Shown here: piece by piece, positions 34,871 to 44,037 of the stretch | Layout of the letters: every line of letters starts with the position of its first letter | Position numbering within the stretch: position 1 is the first letter of the stretch | Source of the DNA: Paracoccus alcaliphilus | GTDB lineage: Bacteria; Pseudomonadota; Alphaproteobacteria; Rhodobacterales; Rhodobacteraceae | Assembly (NCBI RefSeq): GCF_028553725.1 | Contig: NZ_CP067124.1 | Span: 1,312,001-1,376,000, forward strand | Length of the DNA stretch: 64,000 bases | Direction of reading: 5' to 3' | The notes under the pieces: model-generated | What the model was told of the DNA's origin: nothing | Database searches by the model: none | The model's input: the letters and a program-made list of their open reading frames with translations, nothing else | Made by a program: the position numbers and the translations under genes

Positions 34871-35497
34871 TCAGCCCTGTTGCGGGCCGGACAGGGGCAG
34901 CCCGCCAAAGGCGGGGGTGCCGCTGATGGTCGAGGGCACGATGCGATTGTATTTCGTGCCCGCGATCGAGGCGCCTGCCATCAGCCCCGCCTGACCGAAG
35001 ATCAGCGCCACGACAGGATGCTGCGCGGTGACCGTATCGGCCCCCATCGCCACGCCGCCGCGCGGGATCGCGTAATAGGCGTCGGCCTCGGCCACCCAGC
35101 CCGGCGCGGCGCGGAAGGCGGCCAGCGCCTGATCGGTCTGGAAGATCAGCACATGTGCATATTGCTGCGCGCCCGCCTGAAGCCCGACACTGGCGCGGGT
35201 GGCGGAATAGTAATCCACCGATGCGCCGCCGATCCGCAGCGCGCCCTGACCATAAGCCCCGCCAACGCCGAAGGCGGCCGAGGTCATCAGCGGCATATAC
35301 AGCACGCCGCGCGCGTTCTCGACCATCTGGCCCGCCTGCGGATAGGTTTGCAGCAGATATTGATGGGTCTGGTCCACCCGCGCATCCAGCTGCGCCGAGG
35401 CATTGCTGCCGACCGCATTGGTGCATCCGGCCACGGCCAGCGCGGCACCGCCGCTCAGCAGAACCAGGCGGCGGTTCATCATGTTGGATTTGCTCAT
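34871..35497 (-). CDS. SYLF-domain (Ysc84-like) lipoprotein
   Basis: 208 residues. MSKSNMMNRRLVLLSGGAALAVAGC is a lipoprotein signal with lipobox VAGC; GAGG lies about eight bases upstream. The mature protein matches SYLF domains: ARGVLYMPLMTSAAFGVGGAYGQGALRI, SVGLQAGAQQYAHVLIFQT and AIPRGGVAMGADTV, ending GLMAGASIAGTKYNRI. SYLF proteins bind phosphoinositides in eukaryotes; in bacteria they are envelope proteins of unknown role. It converges on the GntR gene with four bases between stops. Confidence 0.85.
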   Translation of the reverse strand: MSKSNMMNRRLVLLSGGAALAVAGCTNAVGSNASAQLDARVDQTHQYLLQTYPQAGQMVENARGVLYMPLMTSAAFGVGGAYGQGALRIGGASVDYYSATRASVGLQAGAQQYAHVLIFQTDQALAAFRAAPGWVAEADAYYAIPRGGVAMGADTVTAQHPVVALIFGQAGLMAGASIAGTKYNRIVPSTISGTPAFGGLPLSGPQQG

Positions 35498-35567
35498 CTA
35501 TCGCCTCGCTTGTGTGATCGGACCTGATGCCGGTCCGTTGCCATCAACAATACGCGAGGATGCCCGC

Positions 35568-36563
<996 letters not shown>

Positions 36564-36678
36564 GACGGGCATCCTTCCAGAACGGCGAAAAGGGACGCGG
36601 GCGAACCTTTCCCTTGTCCTGCTGCTGTTCTAAGGTCGCGCGCAGCCAAGGACAAGCAAGCCAGCAGGGAAGACATTC

Positions 36679-37251
36679 GTGCCGCAATTCGACGGTTTGA
36701 TCGGTTTACTGGACAGCCGCTCTTTCGGCACGATCTGGTTCTGGATCGTCCTTATCGCATGGTGGTCGGCCAACGGCCGCACGGTGCTGGGCGTCCCGAC
36801 CGAGGTGCTGGTGCGCGCCCGCCGCATACGCCGCGAAGGCCGCCCGGAAGCCGATGAGGTGATCGCCCTGCTGGACTGGCTGTCGCTGACCCTGCCGCGC
36901 TGGCGGCTGGGCCGGGCCGAGGGCGCGGGCTTTCTGGGGCTGGGGGTGTTCGCGCTGACCGTGCTGGCGATCACTGGCTTCGGCTATGGGCTGGAGATGG
37001 CGCAGGCGCTGACCCTGTTGCTGGTGCCGATGAAGATCCTGTTCTGGATGCGCATCCTGCTGGCGCGTCGGCTGATGCCGCTGCTGGTCGATGCGCAATC
37101 GGGCGCGCGTCCGGTGGCCGACGCGGCGGGCGAGGCGGTCGGGCGCATGACCCTGCACCGGCGGCTGGTCTGGTTCCTGTCGATCGTCTCGGTCGCGGCG
37201 ACGGCGCTGTGGGGAACGCTGTGGATGCTGCTGAACCCGCTGAGCCTGTGA
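36679..37251 (+). CDS. Conserved membrane protein, unknown
   Basis: 190 residues from a GTG start at 36679 with AGGGAAGA upstream. Four hydrophobic helices are seen (IWFWIVLIAWWSANGR near 18, LGVFALTVLAITGFGYGL near 90, ALTLLLVPMKILFWMRILL near 110 and LVWFLSIVSVAATALWGTLWMLL near 165). I recognise it as a protein regularly found in Rhodobacterales genomes, sometimes annotated as a component of the SufBCD complex, but nothing in the sequence supports that job. It sits between hemB and mfd. Confidence 0.7.
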   Translation: MPQFDGLIGLLDSRSFGTIWFWIVLIAWWSANGRTVLGVPTEVLVRARRIRREGRPEADEVIALLDWLSLTLPRWRLGRAEGAGFLGLGVFALTVLAITGFGYGLEMAQALTLLLVPMKILFWMRILLARRLMPLLVDAQSGARPVADAAGEAVGRMTLHRRLVWFLSIVSVAATALWGTLWMLLNPLSL

Positions 37252-37315
37252 GGGGGGCTGTGACCGGCGGCGGTGACGGGTTGACACCGCGGCCCCGCCC
37301 GTTACCTGACATTTC

Positions 37316-40300
37316 ATGTCCGACCACCTGATCCTTTCCGGCGCCCCCGAAGGCTATGACGCGGCCCTGATCGCCCGCGAATCCACACGCGGCCAGCCCG
37401 TGATCCACATCGCCCGCGACGACCGGCGCATGGCCGCGACCCGCGCCGCGCTGGCCTTTCTGGCCCCCGCGACGGTGGTGCTGGAATTTCCCGCATGGGA
37501 CACGACGCCCTATGACCGGGTGTCGCCTGCGCCGGAAATTCAGGCGGCGCGCATGGCCACGCTGGCGGCGCTGGCGCAGGGGGCGGTCAGGGGGCCGTTC
37601 GTGCTGCTGACGACGCTGAACGCCGTGCTGCAACGCCTGCCCGCGCGTCAGGTCCTGTCGGGCGCCAGTTTCTCGGCCCGCGTCGGCGACCGGATCAACG
37701 AAGGCGCCTTGCGCGATTTTCTGGTGCGGATGGGCTTTGTGCAGTCGCCCACCGTGACCGAGCCCGGCGATTACGCGATCCGCGGCGGCATCATCGACAT
37801 CTTTGCGCCGGGCGAGGGCGGGCCGGTACGGCTGGACCTGTTCGGCGATGTGCTGGACGGGGCGCGGCGCTTTGATCCGCTGACCCAGCGGACGACGGAA
37901 AAGCTGGACCGGGTGGAAATCGCCCCCATGTCCGAGGTCATTCTGGATCAGGAGGCCATCACCCGTTTCCGCCAGAACTATCGCGCCGAATATGGTGGCG
38001 GCACCAGCGACCCGATGTATGAGGGCGTCAGCGCCGGCCGCAAGATGGCCGGGATGGAGCATTGGCTGCCGTGGTTCCATGACCGGATGGAAAGCCTGTT
38101 CGACTATCTTCCCGACGCCTCGGTGATGCTGGACGACCATGTCGGGCAGGTGATCCTTGCCCGTCGCGACATGATCCGCGAACAGTTCGAAGCCCGCAAG
38201 GCCGCGATGGCAGCCAAGGGGCGCGCCGATACGGTCTATAAGCCCGTGCCGCCCGATCTGATGTTCCCGTCCGACGCCGAATGGACCGAATGGCTGTCGC
38301 GCCACCGGGTGCTGAACCTGTCGGTGCTGCAACAGCCGCCCGGTCCGGGCGTACTGGATGCGGGCGGGCGCGTGGGCCGCAACTTCGCGCCCGAACGTCA
38401 GGCGGAATCCATCAATGTATTCCAGTCTCTGTCGGATCATGTGAAGGTTCTGTCAAAGGATCACCGGGTGATCCTTGCCAGCTTCTCGGACGGTTCGCGC
38501 GACCGGCTGGCGGGGCTGCTGGCCGATGAAGGGTTAGTCGGCGTCAAGCCCATCGCCGATATCCGTGATCTGCCCGCCAAGCCCCGCGCGGTCGGTCTGG
38601 CCGTCTGGCCGCTGGACGAGGGTTTCGTGGCCGAGGGGCAGGCGCTTGGCCCCATCGCGGTGATTTCCGAACAGGACGTGCTGGGCGACCGGCTGGTGCG
38701 CGGCGCGAAGAAACGCCGCCGGGCCGAGAACTTCCTGCAGGACACCACCGCGCTGAGCCCCGGCGATCTTGTGGTGCATGTCGAACATGGCATCGGTCGC
38801 TATACCGGGCTGGAAACGATCAAGGCCGCAGGCGTGCCGCATGACTGCGTGGCGCTGGAATATGCCGGTGGCGACCGGCTGTTCCTGCCGGTCGAGAATA
38901 TCGAGCTGCTGTCCCGCTATGGTCACGAGGAAGGCTTGCTGGACAAGCTGGGCGGCGGCGCGTGGCAGGCCCGCAAGGCGCGCCTGAAGGAACGCATCAG
39001 GCTGATCGCCGACAAGCTGATGCGCGTCGCGGCCGAGCGTCTGCTGCGCCCCGCCCCGGTGCTGGAGCCCGAGGATCACGACTGGCAGGCGTTTTCGGCG
39101 CGTTTCCCCTATAGCGAGACCGACGACCAGATGTCCGCCATCGAGGATGTGCAGGAGGATCTGGCGGCGGGCCGTCCGATGGACCGGCTGGTGGTCGGCG
39201 ATGTGGGCTTTGGCAAGACCGAGGTTGCCATGCGCGCGGCCTTTATCGCCGCCAGCCAGGGGATGCAGGTCGCCGTGGTCGCGCCCACGACCCTGCTGGC
39301 ACGTCAGCATTTCCTGTCCTTCGCCGAGCGTTTCCGGGGCACGGCGATCACCTGCCGTCCGCTGTCGCGTTTCGTCAGCGCCAAGGATGCCGCCAAAACG
39401 CGCGAGGGGCTGGCCGACGGGTCGGTCGATATCGTCGTCGGCACCCATGCGGTGCTGGCCAAACAGGTGCGGTTCAGAAATCTCGGCCTGCTGATCATCG
39501 ACGAGGAGCAGCATTTCGGCGTCGCCCACAAGGAACGGCTCAAGGAGATGCGCAGCGACATCCACGTGCTGACCTTGACCGCGACGCCGATCCCGCGCAC
39601 GCTGCAACTGTCGCTGACCGGGGTGCGTGACCTGTCGATCATCGGCACGCCGCCGGTGGACCGGCTGTCGATCCGCACCTATGTGTCGGAATTCGACAGC
39701 GTCACCATCCGCGAAGCCCTTCTGCGCGAGAAATATCGTGGCGGGCAAAGCTTTTTCGTGGTTCCGCGCCTGTCCGATCTGCCCGATGTGGAACACTGGC
39801 TGTCGGAAAACGTGCCGGAAATCAGCACGATCGTCGCCCATGGCCAGCTTGCGGCGGGCGATCTGGACCAGCGGATGAACGCCTTTTACGACGGCAGCCA
39901 TGATGTGCTGCTGGCGACCAGCATCGTGGAATCGGGGCTGGATATACCCACGGCGAATACCATGGTGATCTGGCGCGCGGATATGTTCGGGCTGGCGCAG
40001 CTCTATCAGATCCGCGGTCGCGTGGGCCGGTCCAAGACCCGCGCCTATTGCTATCTGACCACGAAGCCCCGCCAGCCGCTGACCCCGCAGGCGATGCGGC
40101 GGCTGAAATTCCTGGGCTCGATCGACGGGCTGGGCGCGGGCTTCAACCTGGCCTCGCAGGATCTGGACCTGCGCGGGGCGGGCAACCTGCTGGGCGAGGA
40201 ACAATCCGGCCATATCAAGGAGGTCGGGTTTGAACTTTATCAGGCGATGCTTGAGGAAACCATCGCCAAGCTGAAATCGGGCGAGATCGAAGGCACGCCC

Positions 40301-40762
40301 GAGGACGAATGGGCGCCGCAGCTGAACCTTGGCGTGCCGGTGACGATCCCCGAAAGCTATATCCCCGATCTGGACGTGCGGTTGGGCCTTTATCGCCGCC
40401 TGTCGGGCCTGACCACCAAGGTCGAACTGGAGGGTTTCGCCGCCGAACTGATCGACCGTTTCGGGCCGTTGCCGCGCGAAGTGAACACGCTGCTTCTGGT
40501 GATCCGCATCAAGGCGATGGCGAAACGCGCCAATATCGCGCGGCTGGATGCGGGGCCGAAGGGGGTGACGGTGCAGTTCCACATGGACAAGTTCCCCAAC
40601 CCCGCCGGTCTGGTCGAATTCCTGACCGACCAGCACGGGCAGGCGAAGGTGACGGACAACAAGATCATCATCCGCCGCGACTGGTCCACCGACGCCGACC
40701 GGATCAAGGGCGCCTTCGCCATCGCCCGCGATCTGGCCGCCAAGGCCAGGGCGGCGAAATAG
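37316..40762 (+). CDS. mfd: Transcription-repair coupling factor
   Basis: 1148 residues, normal length. UvrB-homologous N-terminal region (about 1-350), the RNA polymerase interaction domain near 485-560 (GDLVVHVEHGIGRYTGLE), then the RecG-like translocase: Walker A GDVGFGKTEVAMRAAF near 630, DEEQ box IDEEQHFGVAHKERL near 730, TATPIPRTL, and later HGQ and QIRGRVGRSKTRAYCYLT near 900. A TRCF C-terminal domain closes it (PESYIPDLDVRLGLYRRL). It displaces stalled RNA polymerase and recruits UvrA for strand-specific repair. Confidence 0.97.
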   Translation: MSDHLILSGAPEGYDAALIARESTRGQPVIHIARDDRRMAATRAALAFLAPATVVLEFPAWDTTPYDRVSPAPEIQAARMATLAALAQGAVRGPFVLLTTLNAVLQRLPARQVLSGASFSARVGDRINEGALRDFLVRMGFVQSPTVTEPGDYAIRGGIIDIFAPGEGGPVRLDLFGDVLDGARRFDPLTQRTTEKLDRVEIAPMSEVILDQEAITRFRQNYRAEYGGGTSDPMYEGVSAGRKMAGMEHWLPWFHDRMESLFDYLPDASVMLDDHVGQVILARRDMIREQFEARKAAMAAKGRADTVYKPVPPDLMFPSDAEWTEWLSRHRVLNLSVLQQPPGPGVLDAGGRVGRNFAPERQAESINVFQSLSDHVKVLSKDHRVILASFSDGSRDRLAGLLADEGLVGVKPIADIRDLPAKPRAVGLAVWPLDEGFVAEGQALGPIAVISEQDVLGDRLVRGAKKRRRAENFLQDTTALSPGDLVVHVEHGIGRYTGLETIKAAGVPHDCVALEYAGGDRLFLPVENIELLSRYGHEEGLLDKLGGGAWQARKARLKERIRLIADKLMRVAAERLLRPAPVLEPEDHDWQAFSARFPYSETDDQMSAIEDVQEDLAAGRPMDRLVVGDVGFGKTEVAMRAAFIAASQGMQVAVVAPTTLLARQHFLSFAERFRGTAITCRPLSRFVSAKDAAKTREGLADGSVDIVVGTHAVLAKQVRFRNLGLLIIDEEQHFGVAHKERLKEMRSDIHVLTLTATPIPRTLQLSLTGVRDLSIIGTPPVDRLSIRTYVSEFDSVTIREALLREKYRGGQSFFVVPRLSDLPDVEHWLSENVPEISTIVAHGQLAAGDLDQRMNAFYDGSHDVLLATSIVESGLDIPTANTMVIWRADMFGLAQLYQIRGRVGRSKTRAYCYLTTKPRQPLTPQAMRRLKFLGSIDGLGAGFNLASQDLDLRGAGNLLGEEQSGHIKEVGFELYQAMLEETIAKLKSGEIEGTPEDEWAPQLNLGVPVTIPESYIPDLDVRLGLYRRLSGLTTKVELEGFAAELIDRFGPLPREVNTLLLVIRIKAMAKRANIARLDAGPKGVTVQFHMDKFPNPAGLVEFLTDQHGQAKVTDNKIIIRRDWSTDADRIKGAFAIARDLAAKARAAK

Positions 40763-41107
40763 CCGGCGGGGGGTCGTTATTCAGTCGTGACAGCTGGGTA
40801 AAATTGCGTTTGTTTGCCCGAAAGAATGTACGGGCGAACTCCTCCATGCCCACGAGCGGCCCGAGGATCACGCAGCCTGGCTCCTTCAAGAAATCCCGGC
40901 CGCTTAAGCACGCAGAACAACATGACGTCGCGAACTGTCAGCACAGCACGCCCATCACTGATGTGATTGGCCACCGGCTCCACACCAAGGACTGGTTCAA
41001 ACCGGATCACGGTTCCACACCTGAATCCGAATAGCCGTTTTTTTGGTGGGACAGCCGAAATCTTCCGGCGCTTTTTCCAGTGATATCAGGGGTTTGGAAG
41101 GTGTGAT
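40763..41107. other. Gap between mfd and tRNA-Ala, no gene recognised
   Basis: 345 bases. Both strands have short open frames (for example a 77-codon one at 40777-41010, minus) but their composition shows neither a ribosome site nor a recognisable domain. A run of eight T at about 41038-41046 may end mfd transcription, without a clear stem. I see no att-like repeat of the tRNA end here. Possibly degenerate accessory DNA. Confidence 0.5.
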
Positions 41108-41184
41108 CTGGTGGAGCCGAGGGGAATCGAACCCCTGACCTCATCATTGCGAACGATGCGCTCTACCAACTGAGCTACGGCCCC
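41108..41184 (-). tRNA. tRNA-Ala (anticodon CGC)
   Basis: On the minus strand the cloverleaf starts GGGGCCGTAGCTCAGTTGG and ends TTCGATTCCCC TCGGCTCC ACCA. Acceptor pairs GGGGCCG/CGGCTCC include the G3-U70 wobble, the alanine identity element. The D arm is GCTC AGTTGGTA GAGC, the anticodon stem CATCG/TGATG with loop TTCGCAA (anticodon CGC, reading GCG), the T arm AGGGG TTCGATT CCCCT. CCA is encoded at 41108-41110. End positions could be off by one base. Confidence 0.93.
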
Positions 41185-41217
41185 TTTACGCTGTCTTCTG
41201 AATCGGAAGTGCGTAAT

Positions 41218-41223
41218 TGTCAA
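41218..41223 (-). promoter_or_regulatory. -35 element of tRNA-Ala promoter
   Basis: On the minus strand a perfect TTGACA (41223 to 41218) lies 34 bases upstream of the tRNA 5' end. The hexamer 16-17 bases further (TCAGAA/CAGAAG) is a poor -10, as often seen in Rhodobacter-type stable RNA promoters. It shows that native upstream DNA survives to about 41223 before insertion-sequence debris begins. Confidence 0.55.
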
Positions 41224-41377
41224 GCGGAAGCTTCGCCATCCCGCCAGCTCACCAGGCCGCAACCAGGGCTGGGCAAGGCCTGCGTCATAAAGAGCCGCAG
41301 CGGGCGGCTCTTGGCATCGATAATTGAACCGTTCCGAATATAGCGGGACGTGATCCTATGCTGGCGATGGAAGGCGC

Positions 41378-41450
41378 GACTCAGGCACCGCAGAAAGGCT
41401 GCCCAATCCATGCTGGTGAACCGGCCGCCCTGATCGGAACGGATCCCGGC
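41378..41450 (-). mobile_element. IS3-family transposase (OrfB) fragment
   Basis: Minus-strand translation reads RSDQGGRFTSMDWAAFLRCL, close to the SDQGSQFTSMDWAAFLR segment of the DDE integrase core of IS3-family OrfB (with the second catalytic Asp). The frame upstream and downstream of it carries nothing similar; the fragment ends at the IS110-type piece on the opposite strand. Dead remnant. The 41224-41377 part has no recognisable match. Confidence 0.7.
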
Positions 41451-41457
41451 GGCCATA

Positions 41458-41784
41458 TTGGTCGCGGAGATGCCGGCACCCGACCGGGAAACCGCGGGCG
41501 AGGCCGCAACCAAGTCAGGCCTTGCCCCCGTGCCAGGCGATATCGGCACAATGCGCGACAAGCGCATGATCGCCGGAGGACGGCGAGATCTTCGACACGT
41601 CCCCTTCCAAACAGCACGCGCCGCTGCATGTGACAATCCGGTGTCGAAGCCGCTGACGAAACGCCTCAAAGGGCGCGGTAAGCCGCACAAGCTCATCATT
41701 ACTGCAGTCGCGCGCAGCCTGGTCACAATCGCAAACGCGGTCCTCAAAACGACCGCACCACGGCCAACCAACCCCGTCGATTAG
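41458..41784 (+). mobile_element. IS110-family transposase C-terminal fragment
   Basis: Translation gives GLAPVPGDIGTMRDKRMIAGGRRDLRH, then NPVSKPLTKRLKGRGKPHK, LIITAVARSLVTIANAVLK and a stop. This is the C-terminal (transposase_20) end of IS110-type transposases: the GTMRGKR-like, RLK-RGKPHK and LLTILNAMLK-like blocks are in order. The N-terminal DEDD catalytic domain is missing. It runs directly against the IS3 piece in the opposite direction, showing that one element inserted into, or recombined with, the other. Confidence 0.8.
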
Positions 41785-41988
41785 GCACAGTTTCCAGGCC
41801 GCAGATATTTGCGGCAGATGGCTTCCTTTACAGTCATTGCTGCGTTTCATATGCGTGACATGCCGGATGGTTAACGTCCTGCGCAATCGTCGAACGGCGA
41901 CCATCAAGGTTTCGCGCATCGGTTGCGCCGCGTCATGCCTTCACGACTATATGCGGCGACGGCCTGGATGCGGAATGAGGGGGTTGGG

Positions 41989-43107
41989 ATGAAAAAGGCG
42001 CTGATTACCGGGATCACCGGGCAGGATGGATCCTATCTGGCCGAATTCCTGCTTGAGAAGGGCTACGAGGTTCATGGCATCAAGCGCCGCGCGTCCCTGT
42101 TCAACACACAGCGCATCGACCATGTCTTTCAGGACCCGCATGAAAAGCCCCCGCTGAAGCTGCATTACGGCGACCTCAGCGACAGCTCGAACCTGACCCG
42201 GCTGATTTCGCAGATCGAACCGGATGAGATCTATAATCTGGGCGCGCAAAGCCATGTCGCCGTCAGCTTCGAGGCGCCGGAATATACCGCCGATGTGGAT
42301 GCGCTGGGAACGCTGCGCATGCTGGAGGCGATCCGCTTTCTGGGGCTGGAGAAACGGACCCGCTTCTATCAGGCCTCGACATCGGAACTTTATGGGCTGG
42401 TGCAGGAAACCCCGCAGCGCGAAACGACGCCCTTCCACCCGCGTTCGCCCTATGCCGTGGCCAAGCTTTACGCCTATTGGATCACGGTGAACTACCGTGA
42501 GGCTTACGGGATGTTTGCCTGCAACGGCATCCTGTTCAATCACGAAAGCCCGCGCCGGGGCGAGACTTTCGTGACCCGCAAGATCACCCGGGGTCTGGCC
42601 AATATCGCGCAGGGGATCGACCGTTGCCTTTACATGGGCAATCTGGACGCGCTGCGCGATTGGGGTCATGCGCGCGATTATGTGCGCATGCAGTGGATGA
42701 TGCTGCAATGCGACGAGCCCGAGGATTTCGTCATCGCCACCGGCAAGCAGTACTCGGTGCGCCAGTTCCTGATCTGGGCGGCGGCAGAGCTGGGGCTGGA
42801 ACTGGAATTCCGTGGCAGCGGCGTGGACGAGATCGCGGTGGTTGCGGCCATCAATGGCAATGACGCTCCGGCGTTGAAGGTGGGCAATGTGATCCTGAAG
42901 GTCGATCCGCGCTATTTCCGCCCGGCCGAGGTCGAGACCCTGCTGGGCGACCCCTCCAAGGCGCATCAGAAACTGGGCTGGCAGCCGCAGATCACCGTTC
43001 AGGAAATGTGCGCCGAGATGGTGGCCGCCGATCTGGAGATCGCGCGCCGCCACGCCTTGCTGGACAGCCACGGCATCGCCCCCGCCGTCGCGATCGAGGA
43101 TAACTGA
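41989..43107 (+). CDS. gmd: GDP-mannose 4,6-dehydratase
   Basis: 372 residues from ATG 41989, preceded by GAGGGGG; an in-frame start at 41923 lacks a ribosome site. The SDR Rossmann motif [19 protein letters not shown] is at the N-terminus. [21 protein letters not shown], the catalytic STSELYG and [10 protein letters not shown] (Tyr-x-x-x-Lys), and [23 protein letters not shown] are hallmark Gmd blocks. It converts GDP-D-mannose to GDP-4-keto-6-deoxymannose, the shared precursor of GDP-fucose, GDP-rhamnose, GDP-perosamine and GDP-colitose. First gene of a three-gene operon with overlaps or 3-base gaps. Confidence 0.95.
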   Translation: MKKALITGITGQDGSYLAEFLLEKGYEVHGIKRRASLFNTQRIDHVFQDPHEKPPLKLHYGDLSDSSNLTRLISQIEPDEIYNLGAQSHVAVSFEAPEYTADVDALGTLRMLEAIRFLGLEKRTRFYQASTSELYGLVQETPQRETTPFHPRSPYAVAKLYAYWITVNYREAYGMFACNGILFNHESPRRGETFVTRKITRGLANIAQGIDRCLYMGNLDALRDWGHARDYVRMQWMMLQCDEPEDFVIATGKQYSVRQFLIWAAAELGLELEFRGSGVDEIAVVAAINGNDAPALKVGNVILKVDPRYFRPAEVETLLGDPSKAHQKLGWQPQITVQEMCAEMVAADLEIARRHALLDSHGIAPAVAIEDN

Positions 43108-43110
43108 AAC

Positions 43111-44037
43111 ATGCGGCGATTGCTGATCACCGGCGGGCAGGGGATGGTGGGGCGTAATCTGCGGGCACATCCGGGCATCGCGGATTGGGCCGTGCTGGCG
43201 CCCTCGTCGCAGGAACTGGATTTGCTGGATGAGGCGGCACTGCGCGACTATCTGGCGCAGCATCGTCCCGACGCGGTGGTTCATGCGGCGGGCGTCGTCG
43301 GTGGCATCCACGCCAATATGGCCCAGCCGGTGCACTTTCTGGTGGCCAATACGCGGATGGGCGTGAATATCGTGACCGCCTGTCTGGAGGCGGGGATCGG
43401 CACGCTGATCAATCTGGCCTCAAGCTGCATCTATCCCAGGGCGCTGGGGCAGGGGCTGAGCGAGGACAGGATCCTGACCGGCGCGCTGGAACCCACGAAT
43501 GAAGGCTATGCGCTGGCCAAGATCACGACCATGCGTTTGTGCGAATATGCGATGCGGGAAGATCCGGCGCTGAACTACAAGACGCTGATTCCGTGCAATC
43601 TTTATGGAAAATGGGACAAGTTCGATCCGCGTCATTCGCACCTGCTTCCGGCAATCATCCACAAGGTGCATCAGGCGATGCAGGACGGGTTGGATGAGGT
43701 CGAAATCTGGGGCGACGGTACCGCGCGGCGTGAATTCATGTATGCCGGCGATCTGGCCGATGCGGTAATGCGTGCGCTGTCCGATCCCGGCGCGCTGCCC
43801 GAGTCGCTGAATATCGGGCCGGGGCATGACCATTCCATCAATGATTATTACCGGATCGTGGCGCAGGTGATCGGCTGGCAGGGGCGCTTCATCCATGATC
43901 TGTCGCGGCCCGTGGGCATGAAACAGAAGCTGCTCTCGGTCGAGCGGCAGCGGGAATGGGGCTGGCAGCCGCGCGTCGGACTGGCCGACGGCATCCGCGA
44001 AACATATGAATTCTATCTGCAGGAGCACGTAACATGA
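43111..44037 (+). CDS. GDP-L-colitose synthase (ColC-like) or GDP-L-fucose synthase
   Basis: 308 residues, extended SDR. The nucleotide motif is LLITGGQGMVGRNL; the segments LAPSSQELDLLD, HAAGVVGGIHANMAQPVHF, NLASSCIYPR, PTNEGYALAKI (Tyr-x-x-x-Lys) and IPCNLYGKWDKFDPRHSHLLPA follow, with the C-terminal DLSRPVGMKQKLLSV. The fold is that of Fcl/WcaG, a 3,5-epimerase and 4-reductase. Since the next gene is ColD-like, this one likely performs the ColC step: C5 epimerisation and C4 reduction of GDP-4-keto-3,6-dideoxymannose, producing GDP-L-colitose. If it were true Fcl, the operon could also make GDP-fucose. It starts three bases after gmd and overlaps colD by ATGA. Confidence 0.75.
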   Translation: MRRLLITGGQGMVGRNLRAHPGIADWAVLAPSSQELDLLDEAALRDYLAQHRPDAVVHAAGVVGGIHANMAQPVHFLVANTRMGVNIVTACLEAGIGTLINLASSCIYPRALGQGLSEDRILTGALEPTNEGYALAKITTMRLCEYAMREDPALNYKTLIPCNLYGKWDKFDPRHSHLLPAIIHKVHQAMQDGLDEVEIWGDGTARREFMYAGDLADAVMRALSDPGALPESLNIGPGHDHSINDYYRIVAQVIGWQGRFIHDLSRPVGMKQKLLSVERQREWGWQPRVGLADGIRETYEFYLQEHVT

